Below are positions 1 to 5,678 of a stretch of DNA of 5,678 nucleotides, one piece after another. The position numbers and the translations under genes were made by a program. Positions within the stretch are counted from its first letter, which is position 1, and every line of letters starts with the position of its first letter. Source of the DNA: Paracoccaceae bacterium (lineage in GTDB: Bacteria; Pseudomonadota; Alphaproteobacteria; Rhodobacterales; Rhodobacteraceae); NCBI GenBank assembly GCA_026984895.1, contig JALSRF010000017.1, positions 1 through 5,678 of the forward strand. The letters are read 5' to 3'. The notes below the pieces were generated by a model, which did not search any database, was not told where the DNA came from, and was given only the letters and a program-made list of their open reading frames with translations.

Positions 1-1572
1 CTGATCGACGAAAGCCCGGAGTTGCGGGAGCGGGTCAAACCGGCGCGCTCGCGCGACGCGGGCAACACCATGCTGTCCAAGGAATTCGCGGGGGGCATCC
101 TGATCATGACCGGGGCAAACTCGGCGGTGGGTCTCCGCTCGACGCCCGCGCGCTACATCTTTCTCGATGAGGTCGATGCCTATCCCGCATCGGCCGACGA
201 GGAAGGCGATCCGGTCACGCTGGCCGAGGCGCGCTCGCTGACCTTCGCGCACAGGCGCAAGGTGTTCCTGGTCTCGACACCGACAATTCGGGGGCTGTCG
301 CGCATCGAGCGGGAGTTCGAAGCCAGCGACCAGCGCAGGTACTTCGTGCCATGCCCGCATTGCGGTCAGATGCAGTGGCTGAAGTTCGAGCGGCTGCGCT
401 GGCAGAAGGGCCGGCCGGAAACGGCGGAGTATCACTGCGAAGGCTGCGAACAGGCCATCGCCGAGCACCACAAGACGGCCATGCTGGAAGCGGGCGAATG
501 GCGCCCGACGGCCGAGGCGGCCGATCCGAACACCGTGGGCTACCACCTCTCGGCGCTCTATTCGCCCATCGGCTGGCTGAGCTGGGAGCGGATCGTGCGC
601 GCATGGGAGGCGGCCCAAGGGTCGGACGAGGCAATCAAGGCGTTCCGCAACACGATCCTTGGCGAGACATGGGTCGAAACCGGCGAGGCACCCGACTGGC
701 AGCGGCTCCATGACCGCCGCGAGCGCTGGAAGTCGGGCGTCGTCCCTGCAGGCGGCCTGTTTCTGACGGCTGGGGCCGATGTGCAGAAGGACCGGATCGA
801 GGTCGATGTCTGGGCCTGGGGGCGGAGCCTGGAAAGCTGGCTGATCGACCATCTGGTGATCGAGGGCGGGCCGGGTGATCCCACTTGCTGGCGGGGGCTC
901 ACCGATCTTCTGGGCCGGACCTGGCGCCACGCAAGTGGTGCGCACCTGACCATAGCGCGGCTGGCGATCGACACCGGCTTCGAGACCTCGGCCGTCTATG
1001 CCTGGGCGCGGGCCGTGGGATTTGCCCAGGTGGCGCCGGTGAAGGGTGTCGAAGGGTTCAACCGGGCAAGCCCGGTCTCGGGGCCGACCTACGTGGATGC
1101 GACTGTCGGGGGCAAGCGCCTGCGCCGGGGCGCGCGTCTGTGGACGGTGGCGGTGTCGACCTTCAAGGCCGAGACCTATCGCTTTCTGCGGCAGGAGCGG
1201 CCGACCAAGGAAGAAATCAAGGCTGGCGCCACACACCCGCCCGGCACCATCCACCTGCCGGGCTGGGCCGACAGCGAATGGCTCAAGCAGCTGGTCGCCG
1301 AGCAGCTTGTGACGGTGAAGAACAAGCGCGGCTTTGTGAAGCTCGAATGGCAGAAGCTGCGGGAACGCAACGAGGCGCTCGACGCCCGCGTTTACGCCCG
1401 TGCAGCCGCCTGGATTGCCGGGGCGGACCGGTGGGGCGAAGCGCAATGGACGGAACTGGAACGGCAGGTGGCGGTACCGGCCGGGAACAGCGAACCCGGT
1501 GGGGCGCTGCACCGACCCGCCCGCCCGGCACCGCGACGGCGACGAGCCGTGCGCTCGAACTACATGGGGTGA
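1..1572 (+). CDS. Phage terminase large subunit, lambda gpA family (5' end outside window)
   Basis: This is the ATP-driven motor and nuclease that cuts concatemeric phage DNA and pumps it into the prohead through the portal. The frame is open from base 1, so the true start lies upstream; 523 codons are visible. Counting from base 1, Walker B reads LDEVDAYP (residues 55-62) and an STP coupling motif follows at 92-94. A four-cysteine zinc-binding pair, CPHC (118-121) and CEGC (146-149), is typical of the GpA family. The nuclease domain begins with GADVQKDRIEVDVW; its Asp260 corresponds to the catalytic Asp401 of lambda gpA, so about 140 N-terminal residues, including Walker A, are probably missing. 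IDTGFETSAVYAWAR (from 323) and TFKAETYRFL (from 387) are further nuclease-domain blocks. The basic C-terminus ending in SNYMG is where a portal- or prohead-binding tail would lie. The gene stops 3 nt before the gpW-like gene, so the two are probably translationally coupled. The missing N-terminus looks like window truncation only. Confidence 0.95.
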   Translation: MIDESPELRERVKPARSRDAGNTMLSKEFAGGILIMTGANSAVGLRSTPARYIFLDEVDAYPASADEEGDPVTLAEARSLTFAHRRKVFLVSTPTIRGLSRIEREFEASDQRRYFVPCPHCGQMQWLKFERLRWQKGRPETAEYHCEGCEQAIAEHHKTAMLEAGEWRPTAEAADPNTVGYHLSALYSPIGWLSWERIVRAWEAAQGSDEAIKAFRNTILGETWVETGEAPDWQRLHDRRERWKSGVVPAGGLFLTAGADVQKDRIEVDVWAWGRSLESWLIDHLVIEGGPGDPTCWRGLTDLLGRTWRHASGAHLTIARLAIDTGFETSAVYAWARAVGFAQVAPVKGVEGFNRASPVSGPTYVDATVGGKRLRRGARLWTVAVSTFKAETYRFLRQERPTKEEIKAGATHPPGTIHLPGWADSEWLKQLVAEQLVTVKNKRGFVKLEWQKLRERNEALDARVYARAAAWIAGADRWGEAQWTELERQVAVPAGNSEPGGALHRPARPAPRRRRAVRSNYMG

Positions 1573-1575
1573 TCC

Positions 1576-1791
1576 ATGCCAACACTGACGGAACTGCAAA
1601 CCCGCCGCGAGGCACTCCTGGCCTCGCGGTCCTCGGGCGTGGCGCGGGTGAGCTATGAGGGCAAGACGGTGGAGTACCGCAGCCTTGCCGAGATCGACCG
1701 GGCGATCGAGCAGCTGGAGCGCGAGATCGCGGCGGCCGAGGGGCGGCGGGTGATCCGGCATCTGCGGGTGACCACGACCAAGGGGCTGTAA
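1576..1791 (+). CDS. gpW-like head-tail connector protein
   Basis: This 71-residue protein resembles lambda gpW (68 residues), the small connector that joins the portal vertex of the DNA-filled head and prepares it for tail attachment. From memory of lambda gpW, the layout matches: an N-terminal helix (ELQTRREALLASRSSG), a beta-hairpin with a glycine-containing turn (VARVSYEGKTVEYRS, residues 22-36), a second charged helix (LAEIDRAIEQLEREIAAAEG), then a basic, disordered tail. The ATG lies 3 nt after the terminase stop, and a G-rich stretch just upstream (GGGGTGA, overlapping that stop) can act as ribosome binding site. The portal gene begins 3 nt after its own stop. The position between gpA-type terminase and gpB-type portal is the canonical place for gpW, which supports the assignment even though such short proteins are hard to recognise by sequence alone. 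Confidence 0.88.
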   Translation: MPTLTELQTRREALLASRSSGVARVSYEGKTVEYRSLAEIDRAIEQLEREIAAAEGRRVIRHLRVTTTKGL

Positions 1792-1794
1792 GGG

Positions 1795-3279
1795 ATGGGG
1801 TTGCTTGATGCCCTGCGCCGCCGCAAACCCGGCAAGGCCGCGGGGGTGCGTGCGCGCCTCGAAGGCGCCATGGCGCGGCGCCGGCTGCGGGGATGGCAGC
1901 CGCCGCTCGAGAACATCAACTCTCTTGTCTCGGTCGGTGGGCCGCGTCTGCTGGCGAGATCGCGGGAACTGGTGGTCACCAACGGCTATGCGGCGAACGC
2001 CTGCGAGGCCTGGGCCGCCAACCTGGTGGGCGACGGCATCAAGCCCTCGTCGCTGCTGGAGGACGGGGAACTGCGGGATCGTGTTCAGCGCCTGTGGCTC
2101 GCCTGGACCGACGAGGCGGATGCCGACGGGCTCACCGACTTCTACGGGCTGCAGGCGATGGTCGCGCGCGAGATGTTCGTCGCCGGCGAATGCTTCGTGC
2201 GGCTGCGGCCCCGCCGGCCCGAGGATGGCCTGCGCGTGCCCCTGCAATGCCAGTTGCTGCAGGCCGAGATGCTGCCGTTTGACAAGACGGAGGTGGCTCC
2301 GAACGGCAACGTGATCCGCTGCGGGATCGAGTTCGACAAGATCGGCCGGCGTGTGGCCTACCACTTTCGCCGCCGCCATCCGGGGGACAGCACCGACAGG
2401 GGCGACGTCCTGCCCGAAACCACCCGGGTTCCGGCCGAGGACGTGCTCCACATCTACCGCCCGCTGGACGCGGGCCAGATCAGGGGCCTGCCGCATGTGG
2501 CACCTGCCATGGTGCGGCTGTTCCTGCTCGACCAGTACGACGATGCCGAGCTTGACCGCAAGAAGACCGCGGCGATGTTCGCAGGCTTTATCACCAAGGC
2601 CGCCCCCGAAGAACAACTGATGGGTGCGGTCGAGGATGCGGAGGACGGCACAGGCATTGCCAGCCTGGAACCCGGCACCCTGCAGGTGCTGCTTCCCGGC
2701 GAGGACGTGAAGTTCTCGAGCCCTGCCGATGTGGGCGGTGGCTACGAGGCGTTCCAGTACCGCACGCTTCTGGCGATCTCGGCCGCGCTGGGGCTGCCCT
2801 ATCACCTGGTCACCGGCGACGTGCGGCAAGCCAACTACTCGAGCCTGCGCGCCGAGCTCGTCGAGTTCCGCCGCCGCTTCAGCCAGCTGCAGCACGGGGT
2901 GATCGCGCATCAGCTTTGCCGGCCCATCTGGGAACGCTGGCTGGAAACGGCGGTGCTGGCCGGAGCACTCAAGTTGCCCGACATGAACCTTGCCCGGGCC
3001 GTGCACTGGATCCCGCCGCGCTGGGACTGGGTGGATCCGCTGAAGGACATCCAGGCGCAGCTGCTGGCGATCGAGGCGGGGCTGATGTCGCGGCGCAAGG
3101 CGGTGGAGGCCACCGGTTACGACATCGAGGAGATCGACCGCGAGAATGCCGCCGATGCGGCCCGCGCGACCGAGCTGGGGCTGAGCTACGGCAGGGGCCC
3201 AGGCGAGAGGCAGGGTGCATCGGCAACACAGCAACAACAGGCTGATTCTAAGCAATCGCCGAAACAATCAAACCAATAG
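1795..3279 (+). CDS. Phage portal protein, lambda gpB family, with atypical C-terminal tail
   Basis: The portal protein forms the dodecameric ring at one vertex of the prohead, through which terminase pumps DNA and onto which the connector docks. The product has 494 residues, against about 530 for lambda gpB. Family signatures are the N-terminal block around LARSRELVVTNGYAANACE, the clip/stem region RPLDAGQIRGLPHVAPAM starting at residue 222 and followed by the acidic and basic helix DAELDRKKTAAMFAGF, the NYSSLRAEL motif at 347-355, and RWDWVDPLKD near 410. The ATG has an AAGGGG ribosome binding site 9 nt upstream, within the end of the gpW-like gene. The last ~20 codons (from about 3215) are odd: the protein becomes a Gln/Ser/Lys-rich low-complexity tail (ATQQQQADSKQSPKQSNQ) and base composition drops at the same point. 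I infer that this tail and the stop codon come from the inserted cassette, and that the original C-terminus was lost. The core fold appears complete. Confidence 0.94.
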   Translation: MGLLDALRRRKPGKAAGVRARLEGAMARRRLRGWQPPLENINSLVSVGGPRLLARSRELVVTNGYAANACEAWAANLVGDGIKPSSLLEDGELRDRVQRLWLAWTDEADADGLTDFYGLQAMVAREMFVAGECFVRLRPRRPEDGLRVPLQCQLLQAEMLPFDKTEVAPNGNVIRCGIEFDKIGRRVAYHFRRRHPGDSTDRGDVLPETTRVPAEDVLHIYRPLDAGQIRGLPHVAPAMVRLFLLDQYDDAELDRKKTAAMFAGFITKAAPEEQLMGAVEDAEDGTGIASLEPGTLQVLLPGEDVKFSSPADVGGGYEAFQYRTLLAISAALGLPYHLVTGDVRQANYSSLRAELVEFRRRFSQLQHGVIAHQLCRPIWERWLETAVLAGALKLPDMNLARAVHWIPPRWDWVDPLKDIQAQLLAIEAGLMSRRKAVEATGYDIEEIDRENAADAARATELGLSYGRGPGERQGASATQQQQADSKQSPKQSNQ

Positions 3280-3354
3280 GGACTCAAAGCGCGAAATCCC
3301 GCTATTCGATCTGCGCTCAAATTCGAAACAGTGATTCGTTCTGAATGCTGCCAG
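3280..3354. other. Short convergent intergenic region, no clear terminator
   Basis: These 75 bases lie between the stop codons of the portal gene (+) and the glycosylase gene (-). A bidirectional terminator would be expected here, but I see only weak structure: an imperfect dyad ATTCGAAAC / GTTCTGAAT (3321-3329 and 3338-3346, with a two-base internal mismatch), and AGCGC / GCGCT (3288-3292 and 3313-3317) with a 20-base loop. Neither is followed by a T-run on either strand. CTCAAA followed by GAAA occurs twice (3283-3296 and 3316-3328) as an imperfect short repeat. No function is assigned. Confidence 0.35.
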
Positions 3355-4272
3355 TTATTGATCCGGTTCATGCTCTCGTAGCCCCGGCATCCAGCACACC
3401 TGTGGCTGCCCTATCCGGTTAAGCGCATTATTGACGTTCACGAAGGGATTCGGTTGGTTTGCCCATGCCTGACCACGTGCCTGGGGATGGACTGCGCAAA
3501 CCCAGTTTGCTTCATCGACCCCGGGAATGCCATCAGCAAGTTTGCGTGCTTTGGCTCCAAGTGTCAGAACCACGCGGTTTTGATTGGCCCGAAGCAACAT
3601 TTCAATCAGGGTGCACATGATCGGTCTCCACAACCGTAGGTTGGCATTCAGATGTGGGGGGCTGCGATCAGTGAATGTCCAAGCCGCATTGAGGCAGAGC
3701 ACGCCTTGCCGCGATAAATCATCGAAATAATCAACCGTATTGGGCAGAATAAATCGATCAATTTCTGCCCATTCGAGCGGTCGGACCGCTTCGACTCGAT
3801 CTTGGCAAGCCGCAAAACAGGATTTCACAATCTGCCTAAGGCTGGGTCTATCAGTTTCAGACAACTGCACGGCAATCCCGTCCTCAAACGCGCGCCCAGT
3901 CGCGCGGTGTTCGTCTGGATAGGGATCTTGCCCGATTAGAATCACACGTACATCGACCGGGGCAATACCATCAAAGGGTCGAAGGAGGTGTCTTCTCCCG
4001 TTTCGGTGTGGAAGAGGAAAGACGTGATCGGGGGCGACTATCTCGTCAGGTATCCCCGCAAAACATAGCTCGGCGTCCCCGAAAATTTCTCGCCAAGGTT
4101 CGGGCACTTCATCCCGCCAGTGCGCCAATTCTCGTCTCATAAATTCACGCACAAGAACACCCTCGGTTTCTCTAAGAAAGTACGGGAAACCCGTCATATT
4201 GGCAACGCTCTGAGCACAGAAGACCGCGAGGCTGCTTTCGAAAGCGTCTGTCAGGGACTCTTGGTCGTGCAA
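3355..4272 (-). CDS. Divergent family-1 uracil-DNA glycosylase (Ung-like), probable prophage cargo gene
   Basis: This protein has the fold signature of family-1 uracil-DNA glycosylase, which flips uracil out of DNA and cleaves its N-glycosidic bond. With numbering from the TTG at 4272 (305 residues), the blocks are in Ung order: VILIGQDPYP (110-119, catalytic Asp116, Tyr118), ATGRAFED with stacking Phe129, DRPSLRQIVK (141-150), GVLCLNAAWTF with uracil-reading Asn195, VVLTLGAKARKL, VHP with His262, and a C-terminal FVNVNNAL followed by CWMPGL, like the FVLANQWL and WMP.L of E. coli Ung. Two sites differ. The His after the Tyr of GQDPYH is Pro119. The HPSPLSAHRG loop that inserts Leu191 into the helix is HPQARGQAW. 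The protein is longer than E. coli Ung (229 residues) because of extra N-terminal sequence. The start is uncertain: TTG 4272 is the first start after an upstream stop, ATG 4197 would give 280 residues, and neither has a strong Shine-Dalgarno. It lies antisense within a phage head operon in low-GC DNA. Base specificity is unknown; defence or superinfection exclusion is inference. Confidence 0.88.
   Translation of the reverse strand: MHDQESLTDAFESSLAVFCAQSVANMTGFPYFLRETEGVLVREFMRRELAHWRDEVPEPWREIFGDAELCFAGIPDEIVAPDHVFPLPHRNGRRHLLRPFDGIAPVDVRVILIGQDPYPDEHRATGRAFEDGIAVQLSETDRPSLRQIVKSCFAACQDRVEAVRPLEWAEIDRFILPNTVDYFDDLSRQGVLCLNAAWTFTDRSPPHLNANLRLWRPIMCTLIEMLLRANQNRVVLTLGAKARKLADGIPGVDEANWVCAVHPQARGQAWANQPNPFVNVNNALNRIGQPQVCWMPGLREHEPDQ
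4234..4245. repeat. Perfect 12-bp palindrome GCTTTCGAAAGC near the glycosylase start
   Basis: The 12 bases read identically on both strands. If the glycosylase starts at TTG 4272, the palindrome lies within codons 10-13. If it starts at ATG 4197, it lies about 37 nt upstream of the gene, where a dimeric repressor could bind. No convincing -35/-10 pair is visible around it, so an operator role is only a possibility, and a palindrome of this length can occur by chance. Confidence 0.3.
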
Positions 4273-4304
4273 ATGCGTACGTCAATGACCAATCGAAATT
4301 AAAC

Positions 4305-4310
4305 AGGAGG
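4305..4310 (+). promoter_or_regulatory. Strong Shine-Dalgarno (AGGAGG) of the head protease gene
   Basis: AGGAGG sits 6 nt before the ATG at 4317, the ideal spacing, and fixes the protease start. It also marks where phage-type sequence resumes after the low-GC insert, so the right edge of the insert is probably just upstream, around 4300. Confidence 0.85.
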
Positions 4311-4316
4311 ACCACC

Positions 4317-4637
4317 ATGAACAGATGGTACAATATCCGCGCCACCGCCGAGGGCGCGGAGCTTTCGATCCATGACGAGATCGGCGCCTACGGCGTCTCC
4401 GCCAAGGACTTCATCGCGGAGCTCGGCAAGCTGCCGGGCGATGCGGCGCTGACCCTGCGCCTCAACAGCCCCGGCGGCTCGGTGTTCGATGCGGTGGCCA
4501 TCTACAACGCGCTGAAGCGCCACGAAGGCCCGGTGACGGTGAGCATCGACGGCATTGCCGCCTCGGCCGCCTCCTATATCGCCATGGCAGGCGATGAGGT
4601 GGTGATGCCCGAGAATGCCTTCCTGATGATCCATGAA
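4317..4637 (+). pseudogene. Head-maturation protease, ClpP-like, truncated after the catalytic His
   Basis: The first ~106 residues are a ClpP-type (S14-like) phage prohead protease, which processes the head proteins during capsid maturation. Visible are the N-terminal strand block MNRWYNIRATAEGAELSIHD, the oxyanion-region motif LNSPGGSVFDAV (49-60), the nucleophile context GIAASAAS with Ser83, and FLMIH with His106. The catalytic Asp and the rest of the fold, normally well over 100 further residues, are absent. After codon 106 the frame runs on to a stop at 4998-5000, but that stretch (EARADGTLFVFERR onward) is antisense to the remnants described below and resembles no protease. The expected phage genes after the protease (decoration and major capsid proteins) do not follow. 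The gene is therefore broken at about 4635 by a rearrangement or a chimeric join, and a functional protease is unlikely. Confidence 0.85.
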
Positions 4638-4697
4638 GCCCGCGCGGATGGCACGTTGTTTGTCTTTGAGCGTCGCGTGGTCAAGATCATTTTTCAT
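4635..4697 (-). pseudogene. N-terminal fragment (21 codons), possibly a HEPN-domain protein
   Basis: An ATG at 4697 begins 21 codons reading MKNDLDHATLKDKQRAIRAG plus Phe, ending where the protease sequence starts on the other strand. Beyond that point the frame is only the antisense of the protease. A GAGGA ribosome binding site precedes the ATG, and the WYL-domain remnant ends 24 nt upstream on the same strand, so this looks like the authentic start of the second gene of an operon. From memory, the DLDHATLKxxQRAxRxGF pattern resembles the N-termini of Apea-like HEPN proteins (putative RNases often found in defence loci). With only 21 residues and none of the HEPN catalytic RxxxxH region present, this remains tentative. 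The fragment cannot be functional. Confidence 0.45.
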
Positions 4698-4704
4698 GGC
4701 AATG

Positions 4705-4709
4705 TCCTC
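4705..4709 (-). promoter_or_regulatory. Shine-Dalgarno GAGGA before the 21-codon fragment
   Basis: Read on the - strand, GAGGA stands 7 nt before the ATG at 4697. It lies in the 24-nt gap after the stop of the WYL-domain remnant, supporting a two-gene operon order (WYL gene first) in the source locus and the choice of start for the fragment. Confidence 0.6.
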
Positions 4710-4721
4710 GTTGGCAAAACG

Positions 4722-4889
4722 TCAGGGGAGCGCGTTGAAATCCGACCTCTGGTAGCCCTCGACCAGCTTGCGCAGGCCCTCGGGCGCCAGCACCTCCACC
4801 TTGTCGCCCCATTGGTAGAGGTGCCATGCCATTTCCAGCCAGCCCGCAGCAAAGAAGCGCAGGATCAGGCTGCCGTCCGGCTGCGGCTC
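4722..4889 (-). pseudogene. C-terminal remnant of a WYL-domain transcriptional regulator
   Basis: About 55 codons on the - strand, ending at a TGA (4722-4724), match the C-terminal part of WYL-domain regulators: QPDGSLILRFFAAGWLEMAW, then HLYQWGDKVEVLAPEGLRKL, where the pattern W..HLY.WG..VEVL.PE.LR is characteristic. Such proteins are usually around 300 residues, with an N-terminal HTH, a WYL ligand-sensing core and this extension; everything before the QPDG segment is missing. The frame stays open upstream to 4955 but there is antisense to the helicase, so the real fragment begins at about 4889. In known systems WYL proteins regulate defence and DNA-damage operons, which fits a HEPN-type gene downstream and a helicase next to it. 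That link is inference, because neither gene is whole here. Confidence 0.75.
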
Positions 4890-4891
4890 GA

Positions 4892-5678
4892 GTGTTCGTG
4901 GACGAAGCCGGACAGGTGGGGTTGGCCAATATGGCGGCGATGGGGCGTGCGGCAAGGAACATCGTGCTGGTGGGCGACCCCCGGCAATTGCCGCAGGTGA
5001 TCCAGGGCGCGCATCCCGAACCCGCGAACCTCTCCTGCCTCGAATGGATGCTGGGCGAACATGCCACCGTTCCGCCGGATCGGGGTATTTTCCTTCCCGT
5101 CACCCGGCGGATGCACCCGGCGATCTGCCGGTTCATCTCGGATCAGGTCTATGAGGGGCGGCTTGCCAGCCACCCGGATACCGCGCGGCAGGCCGTGACA
5201 GGCACTCCCTATCCACCCACAGGGGCATTCCTCGTGCCCGTGGAACACGAAGGCAACGCGCAGGTGGCGCGCGAGGAAGTGAACGCCATCGCTCAAGCGG
5301 CACGCGACCTGCTGACGGGCCAATGGACCGACAAGGACGGCACCACCCGGCCCATGCACGAGGACGACATCATCGTCGTCGCCCCCTACAACGCGCAGGT
5401 GAACGCCTTGCGCGCGGCGCTGCCTGCCGGCATCCGCGTGGGTACGGTGGACAAGTTTCAAGGGCAAGAGGCACCGGTCTGTCTGGTTTCGATGACGGCA
5501 AGCTCGGCAGAAGAGATCCCGCGCGGGCTGGAGTTTCTCTATTCCACCAACGGCATCAACGTTGCCATCTCCCGCGCCAAGGCGCTGGCGCTCGTCTTCG
5601 CCAGCCCCCGCCTGCGCGAGGCAAAATGCGAAACGGTCGAGCAGATGAAGCTGGTGAACGTACTGTGTGCTTTGAAAC
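4892..5678 (+). pseudogene. C-terminal part of a superfamily 1 DNA helicase (AAA_12/Dna2-like), 5' end missing
   Basis: A + strand frame without a start codon of its own is open from the junction to the window end (262 codons). It begins exactly at helicase motif II, VFVDEAGQ (1-8), followed by motif III VGDPRQLPQV (27-36), TRRMHPAICRF (71-81), VAPYNAQV (163-170), motif V GTVDKFQGQEAPV (184-196) and motif VI NVAISRAK (223-230). This is the second half of a UvrD/Dna2-type SF1 helicase, of the class often fused at its N-terminus to a RecB-like nuclease (TM0106-type proteins). The Q motif, Walker A and any nuclease domain are absent, so ATP hydrolysis is impossible for this fragment. The window ends at ...VNVLCALK, probably close to the natural C-terminus but before a stop. 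The conserved motifs are intact and no frameshift is seen, so the truncation looks recent or artefactual. Confidence 0.88.

Larger units (their letters stand above)
3215..4304. other. Low-GC inserted cassette (moron) between portal and protease genes
   Basis: Both ends are approximate. Composition changes abruptly inside the 3' end of the portal gene and returns just before the protease ribosome binding site. By hand count, 3721-3780 inside the insert is 25/60 G+C, against 42/60 for 2821-2880 in the portal gene. In lambda-like head modules portal and protease genes are adjacent and on the same strand, but here about 1 kb carrying one opposite-strand gene separates them. No transposase, integrase or convincing flanking direct repeat is visible. 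The likeliest explanation is a moron: an independently acquired cargo gene lodged between structural genes. The late operon would have to be read through the insert to express the downstream genes. Confidence 0.7.

Noticed and set aside
215..974. Reverse- and alternate-frame open frames over the terminase gene
   Set aside because: They are rich in Arg, Pro, Ser and Ala, as expected from high-GC codon shadows, and the terminase frame carries all recognisable motifs.
1805..2314. Second + strand open frame overlapping the portal gene
   Set aside because: Its product is dominated by Arg, Cys, Ser and Pro and it lies inside a clear portal gene; it is a frame shadow.
1..3279. Gene transfer agent rather than prophage
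   Set aside because: Rhodobacterales gene transfer agents use HK97-type head genes; here terminase, connector and portal are all of the lambda gpA/gpW/gpB type.
3283..3346. Possible bidirectional terminator between portal and glycosylase genes
   Set aside because: Stems are short or mismatched and no T-run follows on either strand.
3454..3922. Small + strand open frames opposite the glycosylase gene
   Set aside because: They are short, lack ribosome binding sites and are antisense to conserved Ung motifs.
3215..4304. Insertion sequence or transposon explaining the low-GC insert
   Set aside because: No transposase, terminal inverted repeats or matching flanking direct repeats could be found by eye.
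4865..5467. Long reverse-strand open frame (200 codons) opposite the helicase fragment
   Set aside because: The + strand here has well-ordered SF1 helicase motifs II, III, V and VI; the reverse frame is a high-GC shadow without recognisable protein features.

Overview
The window looks like a high-GC alphaproteobacterial chromosome (Rhodobacterales-like by GC, codon choice and protein style; this is inference). It carries part of the head module of a lambda-type tailed prophage, and two stretches of foreign DNA disturb that module.

Region 1 (1-3279) is a tightly packed head-packaging operon on the + strand. It holds a 5'-truncated large terminase subunit of the lambda gpA family, a 71-residue gpW-like head-tail connector, and a lambda gpB-family portal protein. 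The genes are 3 nt apart, in the order usual for lambda-like heads. Together they translocate DNA, form the portal vertex and add the connector.

Region 2 (about 3215-4304) is an insert of clearly lower GC between the portal and the head protease, which are normally adjacent. It seems to supply the last ~20 codons of the portal gene. It carries one reverse-strand gene for a divergent family-1 uracil-DNA glycosylase. The catalytic and uracil-pocket residues are kept, but the DNA-intercalating leucine loop is replaced. Its antisense position inside a late operon and its odd composition are those of a moron (an accessory cargo gene), possibly used for defence or superinfection control.

Region 3 (4305-5678) opens with a strong ribosome binding site and a ClpP-like head-maturation protease. 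After its active-site histidine the protease is cut off by unrelated DNA at about 4635. Next come remnants of other genes: on the - strand, the first 21 codons of a gene that may encode a HEPN protein and, just upstream of it, the last ~55 codons of a WYL-domain regulator; on the + strand, the C-terminal part (motif II onward) of a superfamily 1 DNA helicase. Two abrupt junctions, at about 4635 and 4890, separate these pieces. No transposase, integrase or obvious repeat accounts for them. They are either a real illegitimate-recombination scar joining a prophage to a defence-type locus, or a chimeric assembly. I cannot tell which from this sequence alone.

I saw no tRNA, rRNA, CRISPR array, insertion sequence or convincing intrinsic terminator.
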